A stretch of 64,000 nucleotides of DNA. It comes from Excoecaria cochinchinensis (Eukaryota > Streptophyta > Magnoliopsida > Malpighiales > Euphorbiaceae). The notes beneath the pieces were generated by a model that did not search any database, was not told the origin of the DNA, and saw only the letters and a program-made list of their open reading frames with translations. Shown here one piece after another: positions 46,548 through 58,085 of this stretch (within the stretch, counting starts at the first letter, position 1; each line of letters opens with the position of its first letter). Position numbers and translations under genes: made by a program. The DNA lies in contig CANTUQ010000083.1 in NCBI GenBank assembly GCA_947683425.1, forward strand, positions 3,127,001 through 3,191,000, written 5' to 3'.

Positions 46548-49500
46548 ATGAGTATACTGTCTTGGAATATTAGAGGTTTCAACGCTGGGGTTAAGAGGAA
46601 TGCGGTATCCTCTTTAGTGAGGAAGGAAAGGGCTGACATGGTCCTACTCCAAGAAACAAAAATAGAAGTCATGGATGTCAAGGTCGTGAAATCGATTTGG
46701 GGAAATATTGATTTTGGATGGGAATCTGTGGGAGCTATTGGAAACAGTGGCAGCATCCTAGTATCGTGGAAAAACACTTTTTTTCAAGTTTCCTCCTTTA
46801 CAAAGGAGAACCATTGGCTGATGCTCAAAGGGGTTCTTAAATATTTTAATACAGAGTGTATCATAATTTGTGTTTATGCTCCCTGTGATGATCAACTTCA
46901 ATCAGTTATGTGGGAACAAATTAAGATCTACCTTGACAAATCATTACCCATTCTGATGGGCGGTGACTTTAATGCAGTTCTTAATATCGAAGACAGGTGG
47001 AGCTCTGTGTTAAATAGTAAGGATTTTGCCTTTCAGGAGTTCGTGTCGACTTCTAATCTTATTGATCTCCCTCTTATCGGGAGGAATTTCACCTGGAGCA
47101 ACTCTGTTAGTAGTAGTAGACTGGACCGGTTCTTGATAAATGATCAGTGGCTATTGAAAATTAATTAATGTGCTCAATGCAATCTTCCAAAGGGAGTTTC
47201 TGATCACTCTCCTATTCTCTTGTCCCTACAAAAGGTCAATTGGGGACCTAAACCTTTTCGTTTCTTAAATTGCTGGTTGCAGGAGCCAGAATTCTTAAAA
47301 AAAGTCAAATTGCGGTGGTCTGAAATTGGGGTATGGGGAGCTGGTAATCCATTAGCCAAACTCAAACAGTTGAGAAAACGTTTGGGTACCTGGAACAAAT
47401 TGGAATTTGGGGATGTTAACTCCAGCATTGAGAGACTGGAACGTGACATTGAAGCTCTAGATTGCGACTTGGAGTGTGCTGATATTCATGAAGTTATAAG
47501 GAAGTACATGCACATTAGGCGGGCTGAGCTTCAAAATGAATTATGGGAGAAACTCAAAGCAAAGGAGTCTCTTTGGAGACAAAAATCCAGGGAAAAATGG
47601 GTCAAGGAAGGGGACAGGAATACAAAATTCTTTCACCTATCTACTAAAGTCAGACAATCATCAAATAATATCTATGGCATTCTTATAGAACAATCTCTGA
47701 TCAAAGATCCGGAACTAATAAAGATGGAAATCCTCAATTTTTACACAGAACTCTTTTAGGACAAAAATCTGAATCGACCCTTATTGCCACCCAATTTTTT
47801 TAAGAAGCTAACTCCGGAATCTGCATCCTCGCTAGAGCAGCCCTTCTCTTTAGAAGAAATTAGAGTAGCTATCTGGAGTTGTGATAATTCTAAATCCCTC
47901 AGACCAGATGGTTTCAACTTCGGGTTTATAAAAGCAGCCTGGGACTTCATCGGAGTTGACATCTGCAATATGATCCAAGACTTTTATGAGTCTCGAAAAC
48001 TCCTTAAAGGTATCAATTCATCATTTGTGACTCTGGTTCCAAAATTTAAAGGTGCTGTGAAAATAAAAGACTTTCGTCCCATTAGCCTTATTGGATGCCT
48101 TTACAAAATTGTTGCAAAAGTACTAGCCAACAGATTAAAATCAGTTTTGGATGGCATAATTGGAGATGAACAGAGTGGCTTTTTAAAAGGAAGATTAATT
48201 CTGGATGGTGTTATGGTGACAAATGAATTAATTCATTCCTTACAAAGTACGAAAAGTAGTGGGGTTATGATGAACATTGATTTCCATAAAGCCTTTGACT
48301 CTGTCTCATGGAGCTATCTTGAATTTGTTCTTGTACAAATGAATTTTGGAGCTCGCTGGAGAATGTGGATCAGGGAATGTATTTCAACAGCTAGAGTTTC
48401 TTTCTTAGTGAATGGCTGTCCCACCAAAGAAATTTCTCTCTCAAGGGGTCTTAGACAGGGAGACCCGCTATCCCCATTTCTTTTCCAGGCTAGTGAATCA
48501 GGTTACTTCTTTGAACCTCTTTTCGGGTTTACTCTCAAACCCAAAAGACCCCTCCAACCAAATGATATCCCATCTTCAGTATGCAGATGATACGATTATC
48601 TTCATCCAACCTGATTTGGAAATGATCCTTAATGTAAAAAGGGTTCTCAGAATTTTTGGGGAAATCTTGGGTCTAGCTATAAACTTCTCGAAAAGCTCTA
48701 TCCTTGGGATTAATGTGGATGAAGAGTGGCTCAAATACTGTGCTAAGGCTGTAAAATGTGGAATCCAGCGCCTACCATGCAATTATTTGGGATTTCCCCT
48801 GGGTGCTAATCCCAGGAAAACCCAAACCTGGATGCCATTAATTGAAAAAGTTAAAGCTAAACTGGCAGGATGGAAGAGATCTCACTTGTCTTATGCAGGA
48901 AGATTAACTCTAATAAAGGCTTCTCTCTCAAGTCTCCTTATTTACTACATGTCTCTATATAGAATTCCTCCTGGTGTTTTGAAAACCCTTAATTCCCTTA
49001 TGAGAAGATTTTTCTGGGATGGATCAGTAAACAAAAAGAAATTGTGCAGAGTTAAATGGGAGACTATCCAGTTACCAAAAAAAGTTGGAGGCCTTGGAGT
49101 GGGATCTCTGGAATGTCAAAATATAAGCCTATTATTTAAATGGTTATAGCGCTACAATCCCAAGAACGGCTCCCTATGGCAAAAAGTAATCAAGAGCAAA
49201 TATCCTTACAACTCTTCCTTAGTTCCATCTCTAGAATTCTTGGGCCATCGCAAGTCAACCTTAGCTATTTGGAGAGACATCTCTAATACCTTGAAAATAC
49301 AACATTTGTCAAATGGGTTTAGAATGGAGGTGGGTACCGGTAAATATTGTCTTTTTTGGTATGACCCGTGGATATCACAACTGCCCCTCAAACTGGTCTT
49401 CGAAAGACTTTTTTCTCTCTCTCCAAAAAAATGCTTTAATTGTAGAATGTGGCCATTAGAATAATGATCACTGGATTTGGAATCTGCAATGGAATCGCCC

Positions 49501-50680
49501 ACTTCGTGTTTGGGAAAACCAGATCCAAGAGGATCTCTTAAGCATCCTGAATTTTTACCCTATCTCGAAAAATAGGGATGATCGAAAAATCTGGATTTAT
49601 GATGTCAAAGGCATTTTTTCAGTCAAATCGGCCAGTGCTGAGTTATCACAGCCCTCATCCTACCCCCTTGATCCCTCTCTCATTTCAGATGTTTTGTGGA
49701 AGAATTTAGTCCCTCCTAAGGTTGATACATTCCTATGGATGGCCTTGCTAAACAGACTGTGCACTAAATCATTCTTAGCAAGATTGGGCATAATTCCCAC
49801 CTCTTCTATCTTTTGTACATTTTATGGATTGGCGGAGGAAACCACTGATCATCTACTTGTCCTATGCTCTTTCACTATTTCCATCTGGTATAAAATTGTG
49901 AACTGGTGGGGAATTGATTTCTGTATTCCTAACTCTTTCAGAGATTTGACACTTCAGTGGGTTAGCTTATATAAGGGCAAACTACAACAAAAAGTCTGGA
50001 TCATTTTGTACTCTGCTACCATCTGGACACTTTGGCTTGAAAGAAATGCAAGGGTTTTCTCAGGCTCGAAATATCTCACAAAGGAGTAAGTATTTCATCT
50101 GATTCTGGCTAGAGCTAATTTTTGGATCAAATCCAATTGCTCTCTGAATTTCTTTAACCACCAGCCCCCGATCTTAGCAGTGGATGGTATTAAAGCTTGT
50201 TTTCAACAAAAGTCTGTAATTTCATATCCATGTTGGTCCCGTCCAACTAGATTGACTCTGAAATGGAACACGGATGGTTCTTCTCCTGGGAAGCTGGGCC
50301 CTTCTGGTGCTGGCGGGGTTTTGAGGAATCCGCAAGATCTCTTCATATGTATTTTCTCTTGTAATCTGGGCATAATGGATTCTAATGAGGCTAAATTAAG
50401 AGCTGTGGACAAAGCTCTTTTATTCTCTCTTGATTTTTTTCTGAAGAATAATTCGGCGGTTGTTTTTGAATTGGACTCTAGCAATGTGGTCTGTTGGCTG
50501 GCTAATCCAAATAAGCCTAGACCTTGGAAATTTGTTGCTATCTTTAATAGTATTGAGAATAATTTATCTCAGCTATATTCCTTCTCCTTTCTCCAGAGAC
50601 CGAGATCTTATAATTATGTTGCTGATTCTCTGGCAAAGCAGGGTGTATTTAGGGAGCAGGACTTAATTGCATGGCTGTAA
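46548..50680 (+). pseudogene. LINE ORF2: endonuclease, reverse transcriptase, RNase H
   Basis: Endonuclease (46548-47210): SWNIRG, LLQETK, GGDFNA, SSRLDRF and, after a TAA at 47166-47168, GVSDHSPI. Reverse transcriptase: EKWVKEGDRNTKFFH, PDGFNFGFIKAAWDF, FRPISLIGCLYKIVAKVLANR, GFLKGRLILDGV, NIDFHKAFDSVSW, RQGDPLSPFLF and the YADDT active site (about 48580). There is another stop (TAG, 47757-47759, probably from TGG) and a frameshift near 48490. After a stop at 49147 and a frameshift near 49460, a zf-RVT region follows (KVDTFLWMALLNRL, EETTDHLLVLC; one Cys pair is altered to CTFYG). RNase H (50180-50680) keeps NTDGSS, SNEAKL, ELDSSN and VADSLAK, so its acidic residues are present. Its function was target-primed reverse transcription. 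Confidence 0.95.
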
Positions 50681-51389
50681 TGAAGCGAGAGGTGTTTCCT
50701 TGGACTAATCCTGTCCTAAGTGGGAGTTTTCTATGATCAATTGAGAATCGGAGGTGGATGAGGTAGTGGAATCAGTTGTTGCTGATGGAACAGGGCACGG
50801 GAATAGAATTGGAGCTTTTTGGCAGAGTGGATGTTCTTGAAGAACTAAGTTCATGATTCTAAAGGTGGGGTATCTTGGTCAAGTTTCCGGATATGCTAAT
50901 TTGGCTGGCTTGCTACTTCTGTTGTCTGATGGGCTTTTTTTCCTCTTGTACTCTTCTCCTTTTATTGTACTTTCTTTTGGCCTGTCAAACAAAAAGGCTG
51001 ATTTTGATCACAGAATGAGGCTAGAGAAATGGATTCTGTGGAATACTCATTTGGAAATTATACGAAAAAGGTTCTTAAGTGAAAACTCTATATTATGCGC
51101 TTGAGGCCTGCATTTGGGATTCTGCAAGCGCTGTGGTTATGGTGTCCTTGAAGACTTGCAGAAATTAGACTAACAGGTTTTCTAAAGGGCTACTTCTTTG
51201 TAATGTTGATTTTGGTAATTTAATGGGGTAGTGTTGTTTAAGTCTATGCATCTGAATGTGGGGGTCTGCCGATTCTGGTTATTCCAAAAGTGCTATTGGA
51301 TGGTTTGTAGTTTTTGTAGCCCGCTGGGCAGTTTTGCCTCCTTGTACACTTTTCTATTTTAATTGAATTTCATTGGCTTATCAAAAAAA
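50681..51389 (+). other. LINE 3' untranslated region and A tail
   Basis: About 700 bp with no open domain, ending GGCAGTTTTGCC...TTGGCTTATC and eight or nine A residues. The last 80 bp are shared with the truncated tail at 27360-27476, which shows the same LINE family inserted elsewhere in the window. Confidence 0.85.
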
Positions 51390-51406
51390 AATGATCATCC
51401 TAATTA

Positions 51407-52299
51407 AAGCTTATGTACAAGTCTATTGATCAAATTTTCAACTAACTAATAACGTACTATTAACGAATATTACAAAACCAAAAGTTGTGTATGACTTATC
51501 CTTACTTTTAGATATAACCGCGAATATTACAGTGGCAGAGATGAGAAGGAGGAAATGCAAGTATAAGTTAAAACCAACGGAAAAAATAGAAAAAATTGTA
51601 AGGGTTGACACGATTTCGAGACAGGAAAAGAATAGGCAGCCACAATTTAGTTTTTATTTTATTTTATTTTATTTTATATATATATAATAAAATATAAAAT
51701 CGGTCGGATTCTGACGCAGCAAAAATATCTCAAAACGAAATAATTTTATTCCAAGTTGAAAAGTGTCCTCTAAACTAAGGTAACAAACAATTTATATGAA
51801 AAAGAATAAAAAAATTACAATAATACCCCTAAAACTTCAAATTGAAAAACGAAAATCCAAATATTATTTTTGAGGCACGAAATGGGCTTTTACGGGGGAT
51901 TAAACTCGTAAAAGTTAACCGGCTCGAAATGAACTTTCCGAAAACATATAATAATAAGCAAACGGATACTTGTAGTAAAAGTTATAACAAAAATAATAAT
52001 TAATGACGATTAGTCCGCTCAACTCGCTACAAATACTGAAAATTCAACTCGTGCGCATTAGATTCCCTCCAAATATTTTAATTCCCTCCAAAACTTAAAA
52101 TAAAAAATATTTCTACTAAAATTTTTCAAATTTTATTCTTAATTTACTCGAAAAAAATTAATTAATATGATAATTATATATTTATATAATTATATTATAT
52201 ATTAATTAATAAAATTTTATTAATATAACAATTGTATATAATTATATTATTAAAATATATTTTCAATTACTCACATAAAAATTATCCTAAATACAGATA
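51407..52299. other. hAT interior, right part, non-coding
   Basis: AT-rich DNA of the hAT element downstream of the LINE. A 66-codon frame at 51487-51687 has no domain. Slightly less AT-biased around 51690-52050. Confidence 0.5.
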
Positions 52300-53470
52300 A
52301 GTATTAGTTGAGTAAAACTAAAAATAAAAGAAATTTAAATTTTATTATAAATAATTATATATAATTTTATTTTTAATTTATATATTCATATAGGTATTGT
52401 GATAGAAATAGATGAGTTTTAGTCGAGTGACACTAGAAGAAAATTAAATTAATTGATAAAATGATTATATAATAAATTATTCAGTTATATATAATTATAT
52501 TATTAAAATAAATCAATTATTCAAATATATATTGTGTCAAAAATAAATAACTATTAATTGAATGACATTAAATATAAATGAAATTAATTGATAAGGTAAT
52601 TATATATATAGTCTCGGCTAGTTATATGGTTAGCATCTATCCATATATATTACCTTGGCTCAGTTATTATACTCAATTTTATTAAATTTGACTTAATAGT
52701 TAAAAGATTATTAATTAATATTATAGTTAATAACTATAAGGGTGAATGTAAAAGTAGCATTAAAAGTAAATAAAATTAATTGTTAAAGTGATTGTGTATA
52801 TAAATATTTATACAAAAAAAAAAGTTGTGGTGGAGTAATATTAAAGTTAAATTAAATTAAATACGAATTAGTAAAATTTAATTATATATAATTAAATTAT
52901 TAAGTTACAACTCAATTACTCATATAAGTATTGTGCCAAAATATATAAGTATTAGTTGAGTGATACTAAAAACAAATGAAATTATTTGGTAATGTGATTA
53001 TATATTTATATAATTATATGAATTGAATTGGTAAATTTTATTATATATAATAATTATTATATATAATTATATTATTAATTTATATGCTCAATTATTCATA
53101 TAGGTATTGTACAAAAAATATATATGAGTACTAGTTAAGTGATACTAAGAATAAATGAAGTTAATTAATAAGGTGATTATATATTTATATTGTTATATTA
53201 ATTAGTAAAATTTAATTATATATAATTAAATTATTAACTTATAATAGATAAATATTAGTTGAGTGATATTAAAAGTAAATGAAATTAATTGGTAAGATGA
53301 TTATATACTCATATAATTACATTTATTAGCAAAATTTAATTGATATAATAATTATATTTGTGTGTGTATATAAATATTTGTACAAAATGAAAAATTATGT
53401 AGTAGTTGAGTAACACTAAACGTAAATTAAATTAAATACAAGTTATTTTAATTGCACATTCATATAGATA
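52300..53470. repeat. Degenerate AT-rich tandem repeats in the hAT element
   Basis: At least eight variants of GTTGAGTGATACTAAAA followed by a TAAATGAAATTAATTGGTAA-like segment and a TGATTATATATTTATATAAT-like tail, starting near 52300, 52420, 52550, 52830, 52950, 53130, 53260 and 53410. Spacing is irregular (about 110-280 bp), as in an old, eroded tandem array. Confidence 0.7.
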
Positions 53471-53919
53471 TGATAATTAAATTTATCTTATTAATAATCA
53501 AAATATTTATTTTAATTTATTAACTATTTATTATATTAATTTCGTACATTAAAATATTTAATACAAATAATTATGAAAGTTTCAAAAAATACAAATAATT
53601 ATGAAGTTAAATTTATATAATAACGATATAATAGAAATTATAAATAATATTTATATATAAATTACCAATATTATATATAATAATTAATAAATTTCGGTTA
53701 TTTCGGTCCAATTCAGTACAGGACAGTTCGGTACGGTTCAATACGGTTATTGATTCGGTTCCAGTACAATTTGGTTCAGTTCTAATTAAAAAGTCAACAG
53801 TACAATTCGGTTCAGTTCTAGTCAAAAAAGTCAACGGTACAATTCGGTTCTGAATCTTTTTCTCCGGTATTTCGGTTCGGTACAGTAAGATCTAGAACCA
53901 TGTACACCCTAATCAAATT

Positions 53920-54185
53920 AATAACAAACCATCATGTAAGACTGTGACAATTTTTTTATTGGTTTGATGTATAAGCAATCTCATAGATTTGGTGTAAACA
54001 AAACTTTTCCAATAATGTTTTATTGTCATCTACGATAGAAATATTTCATAGTATAATAATAATAATAATAATAATAAACGTGGCCCAAGCAACAATTCCC
54101 AACGGCCCAAATAGCTGAAGAAATATCCAAACACTAGTATGGCGAGCCCAGCCCAATCCAACTTTTACCTTCAAAACCCAAGAAA
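53920..54185. other. Upstream region of the host gene
   Basis: About 265 bp between the nested hAT element and the first upstream ATG. It contains an (AAT)n tract at 54054-54077 and then less AT-biased DNA (AACGTGGCCCAAGC, AACGGCCCAAATAG). GGCCCAA motifs resemble plant promoter site II elements seen upstream of housekeeping and organelle-protein genes. No clear TATA box. Confidence 0.4.
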
Positions 54186-54293
54186 ATGGAAGTTTCTACA
54201 TTTTTAGCTAGGAAAGCTCCTCTTCCTCGGGAACTTAATAACGGTAAACAAGTCCAGTATTTGGTGATAACATTTGATTGGCCCGGGAGGTGA
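54186..54293 (+). CDS. Upstream ORF of the host gene, 35 codons
   Basis: ATG at 54186, TGA at 54291-54293, product beginning MEVSTFLARKAPLPREL. It ends three bases before the main start codon at 54297 (sequence TGATGAATGG). The close spacing suggests reinitiation could govern translation of the main frame. Alternatively, it may be the decayed start of an older, longer coding exon. Confidence 0.4.
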   Translation: MEVSTFLARKAPLPRELNNGKQVQYLVITFDWPGR

Positions 54294-54296
54294 TGA

Positions 54297-55354
54297 ATGG
54301 CGCTCTTTAATTGGAAGCTTGTGAGCAATCCCCTTCACCTTATCACTGGAGGAGGAGACTTACCAATAATCAAGCGGCCATTGATTCAGGTTGTCTTACT
54401 TCGCTTTGAAACTCTTTATCCTTATCAATAGTAGTAATCGATAAACAATGAAATCGATAGAATTGGTTCTGTTTTGGGATTCTGAGTTATTCAGAGACAG
54501 AGTATTATGTGATTTGAACAAGCATTAATTTGGTTGGTAGTATACAATTATATTCCTTTCTGGTCAGGAGCATCCAACTTAAATTCGAAATTTTTGCTTT
54601 TTTTTTTTTTTTAATTTGAATTTTTCAAATTTCTATATAGTGAAGTATCTAATTAAAATATAAATAGGACAGCACTAGTGAATTGGTCTGTATGTTTTGC
54701 ATCTTCTGTCAATTCTTTTCTTTAAACCTAATTAATTGTTGTTATTCTAGCCCTAATTGTTGACATCTAAGAGCTCTAGATTCTTACTTTATGTCAATGT
54801 GGATAAAATGTTGGATCACTTATTGATTGAGTTCATTTATTGTGTTGGATGCTTGAAAGGCATCAGGTTAGATCTATTAAGAAGAAGTGTTAAGCTAGAT
54901 CCAAATAAAATACAGTGCCGTATATTTGACTTTCTTTCACTTTCTCCATTATTATGGTCACTTATTGATTGAGTTCATTCCTGTGTAGTGAAACCTGATG
55001 GTACTTTTGAGTTTTCTTGCTGGTGAGCTACATAGTAAAAGCAAGATTCTTTTGTTTTGTTTGATTTTAACTTTTGGGTTGTAGGTAAGAAGATCGAAAG
55101 AGAAGAATTTGCAGGCATGGAGAATGCTGAACGTTTCACGGAGAGATATGTTGCTATATTTGACCGCTAAAACCGTGGCTGGATTCACCATTTTATCCAC
55201 AGAAAAGACTGCCGAAGCTCGGGTTGGGAGACTTGAGAATAAAAAAAGGGCAATGGAGAAGCTTGAAAGGCTCAGGGAGAAGGCTGGTGTATCAACCTCA
55301 AAGACTAAAAACAACACAACTACTCCCCTAGCTCAATCACTTTCTAAGGGGTGA
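54297..55354 (+). CDS. Two-exon gene for a small protein with a lumen-type twin-arginine leader
   Basis: Exon 1 is 54297-54389 (31 codons, MALFNWKLVSNPLHLITGGG start), ending CAG before GTTGTC. Exon 2 is 55085-55354, after acceptor TTTGGGTTGTAG, and continues in phase 0 for 89 codons to TGA. The 120-residue product has a basic N-terminal part (KRPLIQVRRSKEKNLQAWR), then SRRDMLLYLTAKTVAG, a twin-arginine followed by a hydrophobic stretch ending near TAEA. A basic, probably helical segment (RLENKKRAMEKLERLREKAG) and a Ser/Thr-rich tail follow. This is the layout of a plastid protein with a bipartite transit peptide sent by the Tat route to the thylakoid lumen; location is inferred. I do not recognise the family or function. 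The splice sites and phase agreement are good evidence for a real gene, but transcription is unproven. Confidence 0.65.
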
Positions 55355-56127
55355 GCCACTTCCTAATAAGGCGGAAAAAAAAAAAAAACTCTGCCGCCTT
55401 TAGCTTCAGAAATCCACAAGAAGGTGCTAATGAATAACTCCTCCGGGGACAACAAAAATAGCTACAGTGTGGTGCTTGATTGAGGATTGAATCCAGATTC
55501 TTGTTACTAGATATAGAACTCGTGTTATTAACGCTATGATGAATCCAAACAAACAGCTTTTGTCTGTGAAAACATGAGTAGACTTCAATGCAGAAAAGCC
55601 AGGAAATATGCATGCGACTTTCTGAAACATTACTGTTAAGAGCACAGTATGACTGTCTTAGACTCAAACTGGCCATCTGTCCTTACTAATGCTGGATGGA
55701 TGGTGATCTTAACTAACTTATCCTTATAATGGTTGTATGTTTGTTTGGACAATTTTTTCAATCCATTGGCTATCACGCTTTTCTATATTTTTTTTTATTT
55801 TTTATTAAATTGTCTAATTTTTTTTGACTAAAATTAAATTGTCTAATTTTAAATATTTCGATTTATTTTAATATTATATCTCCTTTATAAAAAAAATATT
55901 TTATTTTTCATTTTTCAATTTTTTTCTTATTAAAAATTTATTTAAACAATAAAACACCATCTTTTGAAACATATTAACCATAATTATAATATTATACTAA
56001 ATTGAAATAATGTTGTCATTTAAATCGCAATCCGAGTAAATAAGTTTCTCTGTCATGTGGAGTCATATTGAAACTACTAAATTTGCAAATTTACCATTTA
56101 AATTGCAAAATTAAAGCAAATTATTTA
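55355..56127. other. 3' flank of the host gene
   Basis: The probable 3' untranslated region runs to about 55.7 kb (moderate GC, no frame on the plus strand). AT-rich DNA with poly-T runs follows. Minus-strand open frames here show no domain and are probably chance. Confidence 0.45.
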
Positions 56128-56399
56128 TGTAACGCCTCGAAAATCTGTATTGCGAACAATATGTCAGAAGATTAAAAATTTATCGAATGTCAGAAGATTA
56201 AATATGTACTTTGATTAAACAATTCAGTTGTAAATAAAATAAAGTAAAATAAAATAAATAAATAAGTAAACAAACTAATAAATAAATGTATGTGTATGTA
56301 TAGATAAATAAATAAATAGATAATAGTAATACACTTATCTGGGTCTAGACTTTTCTGGAAAAAAAAGTGAGAGGGAGAACAGTGGAGAAAACGGAAGGA

Positions 56400-56880
56400 G
56401 GAAAGGAAAAAAATGGAAGAGAGAGAGAGAGAGGCCGTCAAAGCATGGCGGAAGGGTCGGAGACCGACGACAATGCACCGATGCCGCTGTAGCGCTGTCC
56501 AGCCAGCCGACCTCCCACATTCCCGATGCCATTTGCCCCATTTCCAGGAGAAGAAACTGAAGTCTTTTCCTTCTGTTCCAGCCACCTCCGGCGACTGGTA
56601 GCGACACGCTAGGCCACGAACAACTCCTGCCGGCGAGGCGAGTCTTATGGTGTAACCCCCGCCTTTTCACTCGTCGGCGATAGAGAGATCGGCATTTGAT
56701 TCCGGTCATATGGCTTAGCATACCGGCGCGTGGCCATCGAAAATGGAGTCCCGACACCGTGAGCTTTATTCCGGCAGTGGCGGTGTGCTCTAGTGGAGCT
56801 TCAACGAGGCTTTGGCAACCAGCAAAGGGGACCGAAATGGCAGAATTGAGCTGGAAAAACTGTAAGTGACTATCAAAATT
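56400..56880 (+). other. GC-rich exon-like block ending in a splice donor
   Basis: Strikingly GC-rich for this window (CGATGCCGCTGTAGCGC, CACCTCCGGCGACTGG, ACCGGCGCGTGGCCATCG). It ends GAAAAACT followed by GTAAGTGAC, a strong donor context. Forward and reverse frames are open in places but none gives a recognisable protein. It may be a 5' leader of a host gene or of an LTR transcript, with the copia element in the following intron. Confidence 0.4.
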
Positions 56881-56909
56881 ACTTTTTTATATGAATTTTA
56901 TATAAAATT

Positions 56910-57166
56910 TGTTGAAGAACAATGATTCATAACTGATTTGAAGTGGTCTTCAGTAGTGTGTTTTTATTCCTTAAATCTCGTGTAATTTGTTAGTCAAATA
57001 AGACCTGATTTTGTGCCACTAATATCTTTATTCAGTTGAGTATTTTTAGTTATTTCCAGTACTTTGTAAGCATTTAAATAGGCATTTTGCTGATTGAATA
57101 AAATAGAGAAGAAAACACTTGCAAATTTATCTTATATTAAATTATTTTCTCGCTTTGTACCCAACA
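56910..57166 (+). repeat. 5' LTR of the 56.9-kb copia element
   Basis: TGTTGAAGAACAATG to GTACCCAACA. It differs from the 3' LTR at nine positions, including three clustered in GTCAAATAAGACC versus GTTAACTAAGGCC. Confidence 0.95.
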
Positions 57167-57169
57167 TTT

Positions 57170-57181
57170 GTGGTATCAGAG
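57170..57181 (+). promoter_or_regulatory. Primer-binding site, initiator Met tRNA
   Basis: TGGTATCAGAGC follows the 5' LTR after three bases (TTT). It is complementary to the 3' end of plant initiator Met tRNA. Confidence 0.93.
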
Positions 57182-57338
57182 CACTGTTCAGATTTATCTG
57201 GACCTGTGAGTGATCAATTAAACACCTTGTGAGTTTTTTTTTTGAAAAAAAATAGTTGTCAATGGAAATTCAGTAAGCATTTCCCAACCTGCTATTCCTA
57301 TCTTCAAAGGAGAGTGTTATGATTTCTGGAGTATTAAA

Positions 57339-58085
57339 ATGATGACTTTATTCAAGTCTCAAGATCTCTGGGACTTGGTAGAGAATGGATACGCAGATCC
57401 TGATGAGCAAAATCGGTTGAAGGAAAATAAGAAGAAGGATTCTAAGGCATTATTCTTCATCCAGCAAGCTCTTCATGAGACCATTTTTTCAAGAATTGCA
57501 GTGGCTACCACTTTAAAGCAGGCCTGGACAATACTGCAAACTAAGTTTCAGGGCTCATCAAAGGTGAACGAGGTAAAACTTCAAGCTCTACGGGCAGAGT
57601 TTGAAAGGCTATTCATGAAAAACAATGAATCAGTTCAAGATTTTCTAACTAGAGTTACCACAATTATCAATCCAATCAACTCATATGGTGAGAAAATTAG
57701 TGATCAAATTATTGTTAAGAAAATTTTGAGGAGTTCACCTTCCAAGTTTGATCATGTAGTTGCTGCAATTGAAGAATCCAAAGACCTGTCTAATTTTTCA
57801 TTTGAAGAACTAATGGGTTTGCAATCTCATGAGCCAAGAATAAACAGGTCTCTTGAGAAGTCTGAGGAAAAAGCTTTTCAAGTGAAAAGAGAATCATCCA
57901 ATCACAGAGAATTCACTACTACAAGGGGACGTGGTAGAGGCAGCTTTCGTGGCAGAGGCAGAGGACAAAGTGAATAAAGGCAGCAGTACTCCAATGAGCA
58001 AAAGGGATACAAAAATGGTGTTCAATACTATCATTATGGAAAGTATGGGCATATTAAGGCTGATTGCTGGTACAAAGATGAGCAA
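57339..58085 (+). pseudogene. Copia gag
   Basis: Capsid sequence MMTLFKSQDLWDLVENGYAD, FIQQALHETIFSRIA and AWTILQTKFQGSSKVNEVKL is typical of the copia gag (UBN2/DUF4219-like) family. In-frame coding extends upstream (NGNSVSISQPAIPIFKGECY), but the expected start there reads ATA, so the first usable ATG is at 57339. A TAA (57975-57977) follows RGRGQSE, probably from CAA. Beyond it the same frame continues through a zinc knuckle written YYHYGKYGHIKADC, in which the first two Cys are Tyr (codons 58026-58028 and 58035-58037). RNA packaging should be lost. Confidence 0.9.

Larger units (their letters stand above)
42012..51389 (+). mobile_element. Full-length L1-like LINE, interrupted by a solo LTR
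   Basis: A non-LTR retrotransposon with a perfect 17-bp target duplication AATGATCATCCTAATTA (41995-42011 and 51390-51406) and a short A tail after TTGGCTTATC. Without the solo LTR and its duplicated 5 bp it is about 6,849 bp, a normal full length for plant L1 elements. It has ORF1 (RRM and DUF4283-like regions) and ORF2 (endonuclease, reverse transcriptase, zf-RVT region, RNase H). Both ORFs carry stops and frameshifts, so it is inactive. It inserted into the hAT element. Confidence 0.95.
41526..53911. mobile_element. hAT-type element enlarged by nested insertions
   Basis: The left end TAGGGGTGTACACGGTTCGG and the right end, whose complement reads TAGGGTGTACATGGTTC, form terminal inverted repeats. 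The element is flanked by a perfect 8-bp target duplication ATCAAATT (41518-41525 and 53912-53919). Removing the LINE and its extra target copy leaves about 2,991 bp. The remaining DNA (41526-42011 and 51407-53911) has many CAGTTCGGT / AATTCGGTTC subterminal motifs and AT-rich internal repeats, but no transposase, so it is non-autonomous. The 12.4-kb span holds a whole LINE, itself split by a solo LTR. Confidence 0.92.

Noticed and set aside
55344..55676. 110-codon minus-strand frame after the host gene
   Set aside because: No domain, overlaps the probable 3' untranslated region and includes a poly-Phe run from an A tract.
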